A stretch of 20,920 nucleotides of DNA from Lachnoclostridium sp. UBA7122 (lineage in GTDB: Bacteria; Bacillota; Clostridia; Lachnospirales; Lachnospiraceae): contig DKXQ01000112.1 in NCBI GenBank assembly GCA_002493085.1, positions 1 through 20,920 of the forward strand, in the 5' to 3' direction. Of this stretch, positions 14,732 through 20,920 are shown piece by piece. Both the position numbers and the translations under genes were made by a program. The notes under the pieces are model-generated. The model did no database searches. It was not told where the DNA came from and worked only from the letters and a program-made list of their open reading frames with translations. Each line of letters starts with the position of its first letter. Within the stretch, counting starts at the first letter, position 1.

Positions 14732-15709
14732 TCAGGTAGTTTCCCGTTCGACAAGATAAACAGGAAGTACTGTCCTTCTTATTACCAGCTTTCCCATAAC
14801 TGCATCATGGAGCAGATTTACTGCCATCCTTGACATCTCCTTTACAGGCTGGTGTATTGTCGTAAGCTGTGGTGTTGTAAGTGTTGCAATATTTACATCA
14901 TCAAAACCGATTATCTTCATCTGTCCAGGCACTGAAATATTAAGTTTACGGCATACCTGAAGTGTCTGTGCAGCAATCACATCACTGTTTGCAAACAGCC
15001 CATCTGTTTCCGGATATTTTTTTAAAGTATCTTCAAGCATTTCCCTGTAATCCATATCAAAGAACTGTTCATCTTCTGTTACCAGTTCCACAAACGAAAC
15101 TTTCTTTTTGTCACAGAACTCCCTGAATCCTTCTGTGCGTGTATCCGCTGGCATAGATAATGTACCAATCTTGCCGATATGCAGCAGATGCTTACACCCA
15201 CATGCAATCAGCTTTTCTGCAGCAAGAACACCTCCCTGCCTGTTATCACATTCTACAGAAGCAGTCCCGTTATCCAGAAAACGCTCCATTGTAATTATTG
15301 GAATATCAATGCCATCAAACACTTCCAATGCTGCTGAACCACTGCAAAGAATTATGCCAGCCACCTTATAGCCGATACACATTCTGATATATTCTTCTTC
15401 TTTTTCATGCATACACTGCGAATTGCATAATAGTGTCTTATAACCATTTTCATAAGCAAAAGTTTCCAGGTTGCTTATCATCTCTGCAAAATATGGATGG
15501 CTGACATGCGGAACTATCAGTCCTATTGTGTTGGTACTTTTCATGCGCAGCGAACGTGCTGCCTCATTTGGATGGTAATTCAGCTTTTTTACAGCATCAT
15601 CTACCTTCTGGCGTGTATTTTTACTGATATACCCCCTGTTGTTCAATACCCTTGACACTGTGCTGGTAGTCAGTCCAGTTTCTTTTGCAACATCTTTCAG
15701 GGTTGCCAT
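14732..15709 (-). CDS. LacI-family transcriptional repressor of the sugar locus
   Basis: A 325-aa regulator. The N-terminal helix-turn-helix (TLKDVAKETGLTTSTVSRVLNN, residues 3-24) and the hinge helix with ARSLRMK (51-57) are followed by a periplasmic-binding-protein-like sugar-sensing domain (TIGLIVPHVSHPYFAEMI at 61-78, GFDDVNIATLTTPQLTTIHQP near the C-terminus). Such repressors dimerise, bind CG-centred palindromes and release on sugar binding. Candidate operators are seen beside its own promoter and over the -35 of the eight-gene operon, fitting local control plus autoregulation. GGAGAG precedes the ATG by about 8 bases. Its position between the two transporter units suggests it governs one or both. 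The effector (sucrose, raffinose, melibiose or fructose) cannot be read from the sequence. Confidence 0.93.
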   Translation of the reverse strand: MATLKDVAKETGLTTSTVSRVLNNRGYISKNTRQKVDDAVKKLNYHPNEAARSLRMKSTNTIGLIVPHVSHPYFAEMISNLETFAYENGYKTLLCNSQCMHEKEEEYIRMCIGYKVAGIILCSGSAALEVFDGIDIPIITMERFLDNGTASVECDNRQGGVLAAEKLIACGCKHLLHIGKIGTLSMPADTRTEGFREFCDKKKVSFVELVTEDEQFFDMDYREMLEDTLKKYPETDGLFANSDVIAAQTLQVCRKLNISVPGQMKIIGFDDVNIATLTTPQLTTIHQPVKEMSRMAVNLLHDAVMGKLVIRRTVLPVYLVERETT

Positions 15710-15774
15710 TTAACATCTCTCCATTCCTATTATTTTATCTTTTCTGCCAGACTTTTTGTGTATCTTATAAAGTA

Positions 15775-15803
15775 ACTATACCACATTATGGCAGATTTGA
15801 CAA
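15775..15803 (-). promoter_or_regulatory. Sigma-A promoter of the lacI-type gene
   Basis: On the minus strand TTGTCA (plus 15798-15803), a 17-base spacer and TATAGT (plus 15775-15780) form a good promoter with a start near 15768, about 58 bases before the ATG at 15709. The operator pair at 15812-15842 begins 8 bases upstream of the -35. Confidence 0.75.
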
Positions 15804-15811
15804 TAATTTTG

Positions 15812-15827
15812 TGTGAAACGTTTGACA
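15812..15827. promoter_or_regulatory. LacI-family operator upstream of lacI, site 1
   Basis: TGTGAAACGTTTGACA is a 16-bp palindrome with only the fourth position and its mate unpaired (TGT-N-AAACGTTT-N-ACA). It lies 8 bp upstream of the lacI -35 and 25 bp beyond the GH32 copy B stop. It defines the pattern used to recognise the site at 13047-13062. Being upstream of the -35, it might repress by looping or weak occlusion rather than by direct blocking. Confidence 0.7.
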
Positions 15828-15842
15828 GATGAACGTTTTACA
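15827..15842. promoter_or_regulatory. LacI-family operator upstream of lacI, site 2 (half-degenerate)
   Basis: A second CG-centred site, AGATGAACGTTTTACA, is centred 15 bp from site 1. Its right half (AACGTTT-N-ACA) is the same as site 1 while its left half is degenerate. The two sites touch at one base, so two repressor dimers may bind side by side or compete. Confidence 0.5.
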
Positions 15843-15851
15843 TATTTAATT

Positions 15852-17333
15852 TTATAAATCATACTTTACTATATTCATGCACACTTTTCCATCTGCAATA
15901 AAGCAGATTCCATCTGCTGCCATATCTGTATACATTGTTGCAGTCATAACGTTCTCTCCACCATTGACAAACACTTCAACACTAAATTTATCCAGAATAA
16001 TTCTTAACTTTAATCTGCCATTTTCACTATTTACAAGATTTCTCCTCTGATGTATAATTGCCCTGCGTGAACCAGAAAACTTCCTGTCAATTTTTAATAT
16101 TGATTCAAGTGGCCTGAAACTCAGGGAGGTATAGTATTCCTCATTCTGTGCAAAGCGCATTGAAAACTTTCTGTACAGTTTTTCTTCATCTCCTGGCGCA
16201 ATCTCCAGCGTCATATCTATTTTACGTCCTCTGATTCCATCCAGACGTATCATATCAGTAAATAATACATTTTCATATGTAATTTTTTCACCCCGCATAT
16301 CTTCCAGTTCCCTTATTGGCCACTGGTAAAGTCTCCCATTTCTTACAGACAGTTCACGGGGAAGGCTCATCTGCCCATACCACTGCTGTTCTCCTGTCCT
16401 GAGACTGCACGTATCCCAGTTCTGCATCCATCCAATCATTATACGTCTGCCATCTGGTGAAAGCACAGTCTGTGATGCATAAAAGTCAATTCCATAATCA
16501 ACAGACTGGCTGTATTCTTCTGTAAAAGTATCAGTTTCTTCATTAAAACTGCCAATAATACACAATGTGCCATTGCCATTATGGTATTCAAATCCCTGTG
16601 GCATCATATCCTGCGGGCTGGTTAAAAGCACCCACTTTCCATCCAGTTTAAAGAAGTCCGGACACTCCCACATCAGTCCAAACCTGTTGTTATTGGCACA
16701 CAACACTTTTTTATATTTCCATTCAAAGCCATCAGGGCTTGTAAACAGAAGAATCTGTCCGCTTCCATCTGCTGGACGGTTCCCGGCAATGCAGCGGTAA
16801 GTACCATCTTCACTGCGCCATATTTTAGGGTCACGGAAGTCAAACCTGCTGCACCCGTCTGGAAGGTCATGTTCATCCAGTACAGGATTTTTCTCATATT
16901 TCTCATAATCCAGCCCATCCCCTGTTGCAATGCACTGTGTCTGTACTTCACAGACTCCGCCATTTTTCTGGCGCTCTTTTACTACCCCTGTATACATCAG
17001 AAGCTGCCTTCCATCTGGAAGTTCTATTGCATTTCCTGAAAAGCATCCATCCATATCATAAAATTCATCTGGTGCCAGGGCAGCCGGAAGATACTCCCAG
17101 TGCAGAAGGTCCTTGCTTACTGCATGTCCCCAGTGCATAGTGCCCCAGTGTACATCATAAGGATAATACTGGTAAAATAAGTGATATTGCCCCTTATAAT
17201 ATGAAAACCCATTAGGGTCATTCATCCACCCTGTCCGTGTAGATAAGTGAAATGACGGACGTTGTTCTTCTTTAATAAGTTTTGCAGAAGCTTCTTCATA
17301 TTTACGGGCTTCGCGTAATGTCTGGCTTGCCAT
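15852..17333 (-). CDS. GH32 beta-fructofuranosidase (sucrose/FOS hydrolase), copy B
   Basis: A 493-aa GH32 enzyme for cytoplasmic hydrolysis of beta-fructosides. Signatures are WMNDPNG (36-42, nucleophile Asp39), FRDPK (166-170, Asp168) and WECPDFF (222-228, acid/base Glu223), with an intact C-terminal beta-sandwich. There is no signal peptide. By hand alignment it differs from copy A at about 62 of 493 positions, with no gaps inside the alignment. The changes gather in the C-terminal half and the loop RTGEQQW (against RAAGQPW), and the catalytic regions are the same. GGAGG lies 8 bases before the ATG. It follows the Lpl-type importer genes after a terminator-like hairpin, and its stop is 142 bases ahead of the lacI start with no terminator seen between, so some read-through into lacI is possible. 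The importer it sits with suggests sucrose or fructo-oligosaccharides as substrate. Confidence 0.95.
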   Translation of the reverse strand: MASQTLREARKYEEASAKLIKEEQRPSFHLSTRTGWMNDPNGFSYYKGQYHLFYQYYPYDVHWGTMHWGHAVSKDLLHWEYLPAALAPDEFYDMDGCFSGNAIELPDGRQLLMYTGVVKERQKNGGVCEVQTQCIATGDGLDYEKYEKNPVLDEHDLPDGCSRFDFRDPKIWRSEDGTYRCIAGNRPADGSGQILLFTSPDGFEWKYKKVLCANNNRFGLMWECPDFFKLDGKWVLLTSPQDMMPQGFEYHNGNGTLCIIGSFNEETDTFTEEYSQSVDYGIDFYASQTVLSPDGRRIMIGWMQNWDTCSLRTGEQQWYGQMSLPRELSVRNGRLYQWPIRELEDMRGEKITYENVLFTDMIRLDGIRGRKIDMTLEIAPGDEEKLYRKFSMRFAQNEEYYTSLSFRPLESILKIDRKFSGSRRAIIHQRRNLVNSENGRLKLRIILDKFSVEVFVNGGENVMTATMYTDMAADGICFIADGKVCMNIVKYDL

Positions 17334-17352
17334 AGTTTATCCTCCATTCTTT

Positions 17353-17399
17353 ATAAAAGGGCTGCTGCACTATAAACCATACTCTTTGTGCAACAGCCC
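17353..17399 (-). terminator. Terminator/attenuator between binding-protein gene and GH32 copy B
   Basis: Minus-strand RNA folds GGGCUG-U-UGCAC with GUGCA-G-CAGCCC (plus 17388-17399 and 17359-17370, 12 pairs with one U-G, 17-base loop) and is followed by UUUUAU. A smaller hairpin (CCAGG-UAAA-CCUGG, plus 17404-17417) precedes it. It lies in the 92-base gap between two co-directional genes and no clear promoter follows it, so it probably trims rather than stops transcription into the GH32 gene. Confidence 0.7.
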
Positions 17400-17425
17400 C
17401 ATCCCAGGTTTACCTGGTTTTAATG

Positions 17426-19108
17426 TTATTCTGTGTCAGCATTTCCATCCTTATAAAACGAATCAAGGTATTTCTGGAAAATTGCAAGATAATCATTTAG
17501 TTTATATGCTTCCAAATCTTTCAGGTACTGCTCCCAGTCAGCATCTGTAAATCCATTCATAATCCAGTCTGATTTTTTGGCATTAATTGTCTTTGTAATA
17601 TCAGCTGTAAGATTAGATAGTTCTGTTGTATCCTCCTGGTTCATAAATACATTTGGATACACATATTTAGTATTCATGTCCTGTGTATAATAATCCTTAA
17701 TCCAGTCTAAACGGTACTGTGCATCATCTGGACATGTAACATATACACCATAGTATTCATCCAGAATAGCAAGAGGCCCGCCTACAGACTCTGCTTCCCT
17801 TACTTCAACAGGAGAGGCATCGCCAAGAGGTGCATGTTTAAGCATGTCTTCACCCTTGTCATTTTTCCCAAGTTCAAAAATATCAAAATCATCGTCCTCA
17901 CCATATGTGCCCCAGTTGTTCTGTGGTGACTGGAACGGGTCATACATCTGGTCAAGCCATGCACACACAAGTGCAGGATTTTTGGCAACTGCTGTCACTA
18001 CACAGCGTCCACGGTCAAAACCACTGGTAAATGAGCCGTTCTGTGGTGTAATATTTCTTGTATCAGCAGTAAGGGCTGGCAGCGGAACCCAGTCTTTAAG
18101 GTTGTCAATATTGGCAACATCCCAGCTAAAGCATACGCCATAGCGTCCTGATTTTCCTTTTGACACATAAGTAGACCACTCCTGTGTAAATGCCTCTGGG
18201 TCAATCAGACCCTCTTTATACAGTGAATGAAGCCATGTGATGCCATCTTTGTATCCCTGCTGTGTTGCAGAGCAGATTACTTTTAAATCATCTGTTACAG
18301 CAATATGCCTGCCTTTATCTGCATCACCATAGCCCTCGCCAAAACCATTTATAAGAATAGCCGGGTCCTGGCCTCCATCATTTACGATACATGACATAGG
18401 AATAATACTTCCATCAATATTAAATTCCTTTTGCAGTTTAGAAGCATTATCACGGAATGCAATTAAAACTTTCTCAAATTCTTCTATTGTTGTTGGTATA
18501 TCTAGTTTAAGGAAATCAAGCCATTTCTTATTGATAAAACTCATATTATCTATTGTCTGGATAGCAGTTTTTTCTGAACCAAGCTGCTCAATCCATGGAA
18601 GTGCCCAGATACGCCCGTCTGTATCTGTACACATACGTCTGTATTCAGGGTATTTATCAAATACAGCTTTTAAATTTGGCATATATTTATCTATATAATC
18701 CTGAAGCTGGATAATTACACCTTGTTTTCCGTATTTGAGCAAGTCACTGTCACCAAATCCTGCTGAAAATACAAAATCTGTCAGTGTCTTTGCATTTGCC
18801 ATAGAAAGTGAGATTTTGTCACCCCACTGGTCAGCCTGGATTGCTGTCCAGTTTATTTCAACATTGGTCTTTTCCTGCAGGCGTTTAAAAATTGTACGCT
18901 TATTAGGGTCAGATTCCGTATTTGCCGGATAACTTATAAGCCCTGTAAGTGTTACCTTTTCCTTTAATGGAAATTCAAGCTCTGATACATCTACATCCTG
19001 TCCGGCATTACTAGCTGCTCCACCATTACCACCGCAGCCAGTTACAGAAAATGCCAGGCCTGCTGCCAGTGCCACGGCAGCTATGCGCTTCAAATTTTTA
19101 ATCCTCAT
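17426..19108 (-). CDS. Oligosaccharide ABC transporter binding lipoprotein, LplA/LipO-like
   Basis: A 560-aa extracellular solute-binding protein of the large type that goes with LplB/YtcP permeases. The lipoprotein signal MRIKNLKRIAAVALAAGLAF ends in lipobox VTGC with lipidated Cys25. The mature protein carries group-typical segments such as LKEKVTLTGLISYPANTESDPNKRTIFKRL (split here as residues about 48-77), INWTAIQADQWGDKISLSMA, DFVFSAGFGDSDLLKYGKQG, LQDYIDKYMPNLKAVFDKYP and GRIWALPWIEQLG, and ends in YLAIFQKYLDSFYKDG. It is about 120 residues longer than the MalE-like protein encoded at 11584-12894. AAAGGAG precedes the ATG by about 10 bases. It is third in its operon, 49 bases after the permease gene and 92 before GH32 copy B, so sucrose or fructan oligosaccharides are the inferred ligands. 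Confidence 0.9.
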   Translation of the reverse strand: MRIKNLKRIAAVALAAGLAFSVTGCGGNGGAASNAGQDVDVSELEFPLKEKVTLTGLISYPANTESDPNKRTIFKRLQEKTNVEINWTAIQADQWGDKISLSMANAKTLTDFVFSAGFGDSDLLKYGKQGVIIQLQDYIDKYMPNLKAVFDKYPEYRRMCTDTDGRIWALPWIEQLGSEKTAIQTIDNMSFINKKWLDFLKLDIPTTIEEFEKVLIAFRDNASKLQKEFNIDGSIIPMSCIVNDGGQDPAILINGFGEGYGDADKGRHIAVTDDLKVICSATQQGYKDGITWLHSLYKEGLIDPEAFTQEWSTYVSKGKSGRYGVCFSWDVANIDNLKDWVPLPALTADTRNITPQNGSFTSGFDRGRCVVTAVAKNPALVCAWLDQMYDPFQSPQNNWGTYGEDDDFDIFELGKNDKGEDMLKHAPLGDASPVEVREAESVGGPLAILDEYYGVYVTCPDDAQYRLDWIKDYYTQDMNTKYVYPNVFMNQEDTTELSNLTADITKTINAKKSDWIMNGFTDADWEQYLKDLEAYKLNDYLAIFQKYLDSFYKDGNADTE

Positions 19109-19157
19109 AATTTTTACACTCCTTTGCTCCTTGTTTATATAGTTTTAGTTTTTGCTA

Positions 19158-20057
19158 TTATCCCTTTACAGAACCTGCCATAATTCCGCTGTCAAAATAC
19201 TTCTGGAAGAACGGATACATAACCAGAAGTGGTAAGCTGGATATAATAATTGTGGCATATTTCAAAAGTTCTGCAAGCTGCGCACGCTCTGCTGTGCTCT
19301 GCATATCTGAAATCATGCCTGACTCTGGCTGGTTCTGAATCAGGATAGACCGCAGTACAAGCTGCAATGGCTGTTTTGCAGAATCATTAAGATATATCAT
19401 TGCATCAAAATAACTGTTCCACATAGCTACAAACTGCCACAATGCCAAAACTGCGATAACCGGGGTACACACAGGAATCAGGATTTTGAAAAAGTACACC
19501 ATTTCATTAGCGCCATCTACATCAGCAGCTTCCCTTAGTTCCCCTGGAATTCCCTGGTAATAAGTACGTGCAATAATCATATTCCATACACTAAATGCGC
19601 CTGGAAGGATAATTGCCCACATACTGTCCAGAAGGTGCATATTGCTTATAAGCAAATATGTAGGAATCAGGCCACCGCCAAAAAACATTGTAATGACAAA
19701 AATTGTGTTAAAGAATCCCTTTCCTTTAAAATCTGCCCTGGACATAGGATAAGCAGCCAACAGTGTTAAAAACACAGAAACTACTGTAAATACTATGGAA
19801 TATACAACTGCATTCTTAAAACCAATCCAGATTTGTGAATTGGACATAACTCTCTGGTAAGCTGTAACCGTCCATTTGTCGAAATCAAAAGTTATGCCTT
19901 TGTTCTGAAGTGTAACTGGATCCATAAATGAAGCTACGATAATATAAATCATAGGAATAATTATAGCGATGACAAACAGCCCAAGCAGGATATAGCCGGT
20001 CAGCAGCAAAGCCTTATCCTGTGTGGAATATCTGGCAAACTTGCTTTTTTTCTTCAT
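19158..20057 (-). CDS. Oligosaccharide ABC transporter permease, YtcP/LplC-like
   Basis: A 299-aa permease with six predicted membrane segments starting at about 18-42. It has the group-typical motif MFFGGGLIPTYLL (124-136), the EAA loop REAADVDGANEMVYFFKILIP (from about 175) and the end FFQKYFDSGIMAGSVKG. These features place it with the YtcP/LplC permeases, not with the MalG-like permease at 9758-10618. A very strong AAGGAGG overlaps the upstream stop region, and only 11 bases separate the two permease genes, so they are coupled. It forms the channel with the LplB-like partner. Confidence 0.92.
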   Translation of the reverse strand: MKKKSKFARYSTQDKALLLTGYILLGLFVIAIIIPMIYIIVASFMDPVTLQNKGITFDFDKWTVTAYQRVMSNSQIWIGFKNAVVYSIVFTVVSVFLTLLAAYPMSRADFKGKGFFNTIFVITMFFGGGLIPTYLLISNMHLLDSMWAIILPGAFSVWNMIIARTYYQGIPGELREAADVDGANEMVYFFKILIPVCTPVIAVLALWQFVAMWNSYFDAMIYLNDSAKQPLQLVLRSILIQNQPESGMISDMQSTAERAQLAELLKYATIIISSLPLLVMYPFFQKYFDSGIMAGSVKG

Positions 20058-20068
20058 ACTTAACCTCC

Positions 20069-20920
20069 TTATAATCCCTTGCCGTCATTCATCTTTGCAA
20101 CAATCTTGTTGACAGCAACCAGAAGTATTACATTGATTACTGTATTAAACAAGCCTACGGCTGTAGAAAAGCTGTAGTCGCCATCCAGCAGACCTTTTTT
20201 GTACACATATGTTGCTATAATTTCTGATGTTCCCATATTCAGGTCTGTCTGCAGCGCATATGCCTTTTCAAAGCCAACACTCATAATGTTACCAGCCTGC
20301 AGTATAAACTGGATTACAACCATATCTTTAATGGCAGGCCATTCTACTGCTTTAATCTGCTGGAAGATATTAGCGCCATCAATAAGCGCTGCCTCTTTTA
20401 AGTCCTGGCTGGCATTGGAAAGCGAAGCTGTATACATAATAGATGCCCAGCCTGCACCCTGCCAGATGCCACTAGCAATATAGATTGTCCTAAATGCCTC
20501 AGGCATAGTCATAAAGTTAATCTGTGAGCCAAACAGCAGATTAACAGGACCTGTTACAGACAGGAATATGCGGACAATACCACAAAGTACTATTACCGAA
20601 ATAAAATTCGGCATATAGAGTACAAGCTGTATCTTCTTTTTAATGCCTGTGCTTTCAATCCGGTTCAGCAGGAATGCAAGCAGTATTGGCATTGGAAAAC
20701 CCCATAAAAGACCATAGATACTGAGCTTTAGCGTATTGCCAAGATAGGTCATAAAGTCAGGTGAAGATAAAAAACGTTCAAAATACCTAAACCCCACCCA
20801 TTCACTTCCTAAGATGCCCTTGAAAGGGTTGTACTCCTGAAACGCAATCAGTATACCACCCATTGGGATATACTTAAATATCAGGGTCAGAGCCAGTGCT
20901 GGCAGCAGGAAGATTACATA
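20069..20920 (-). CDS. Oligosaccharide ABC transporter permease, LplB-like, 5' end beyond window
   Basis: A partial permease gene. The frame stays open to the right edge, and residues before the first internal Met (20863) read YVIFLLPALALTLIFKYIP, a first membrane helix typical of this family, so the true start is outside the window. The visible 283 residues include IAFQEYNPFKGILGSEWVG, NTLKLSIYGLLWGFPMPILLAFLLN, YMPNFISVIV and the EAA loop KEAALIDGANIFQQIKAVEWP. This wording is characteristic of LplB-type permeases of large-oligosaccharide importers. It is followed after 11 bases by the YtcP-like permease gene. Its promoter and any gene upstream are not visible. Confidence 0.92.
   Translation of the reverse strand, partial: YVIFLLPALALTLIFKYIPMGGILIAFQEYNPFKGILGSEWVGFRYFERFLSSPDFMTYLGNTLKLSIYGLLWGFPMPILLAFLLNRIESTGIKKKIQLVLYMPNFISVIVLCGIVRIFLSVTGPVNLLFGSQINFMTMPEAFRTIYIASGIWQGAGWASIMYTASLSNASQDLKEAALIDGANIFQQIKAVEWPAIKDMVVIQFILQAGNIMSVGFEKAYALQTDLNMGTSEIIATYVYKKGLLDGDYSFSTAVGLFNTVINVILLVAVNKIVAKMNDGKGL

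Noticed and set aside
15812..15842. CcpA cre sites near lacI
   Set aside because: The outer TG and CA are one base further from the central CG than in the cre consensus, and the shared form at 13047 fits a local LacI-type operator better.
1..20920. CRISPR arrays, insertion sequences, tRNA genes, toxin-antitoxin or defence genes
   Set aside because: No regularly spaced repeats, transposase motifs, tRNA-like folds or recognisable defence domains were seen in either strand.

Overview
The window is a carbohydrate-utilisation locus from a low-G+C, Gram-positive gut-type anaerobe, most likely a Lachnospiraceae-like Clostridium relative. This rests on the AT-rich DNA, strong AGGAGG-type ribosome binding sites, lipoprotein (not periplasmic) solute-binding proteins, and the mix of glycoside hydrolase (GH) and ABC transporter types. 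Species cannot be assigned from the sequence alone. Nearly all genes lie on the minus strand.

Layout, read in the direction of minus-strand transcription (right to left). (1) 20920-15852: an Lpl/YtcP-type oligosaccharide ABC importer (two permeases, the first cut by the window edge, plus a 560-aa lipoprotein binding protein), then a terminator-like hairpin and an intracellular GH32 beta-fructosidase (copy B). (2) 15709-14732: a LacI-family repressor with its own promoter and two overlapping operator-like palindromes. (3) 13309-14716, plus strand: a DUF624/YesL-like membrane protein and an overlapping gene for an unrecognised single-pass membrane protein, converging on lacI at a bidirectional terminator. 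(4) 12894-478: an eight-gene operon. It encodes a MalE-like binding protein, two MalF/MalG-like permeases, a GH13 amylosucrase-family enzyme, a classical GH36 alpha-galactosidase, a second divergent GH36-type enzyme, a GH13 oligo-1,6-glucosidase/alpha-glucosidase, and GH32 copy A. It ends in a clear intrinsic terminator at 404-448. (5) 1-403: AT-rich flank with a small degenerate coding remnant.

Together the genes describe uptake and complete cytoplasmic breakdown of raffinose-family oligosaccharides, melibiose, sucrose and probably short fructans. ABC import brings in unphosphorylated sugar, GH36 removes galactose, GH32 and/or the GH13_4 enzyme splits sucrose, and the GH13 alpha-glucosidase handles isomaltose- or sucrose-like glucosides. 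No transporter ATPase and no PTS component lie in the window, so a shared MsmX-type ATPase encoded elsewhere is likely.

Regulation can be read directly. A TTGACA-N17-TATTAT promoter for the eight-gene operon has a 16-bp CG-centred palindrome over its -35, and related palindromes lie next to the lacI promoter. This points to one local LacI regulon with autoregulation. A separate symmetric element with 33-bp-spaced direct repeats sits between the divergent promoters and suggests a second, unidentified regulator. I see no CRISPR array, insertion sequence, tRNA or rRNA gene, and no defence system. The locus is a well-organised sugar island rather than an obviously new kind of system.
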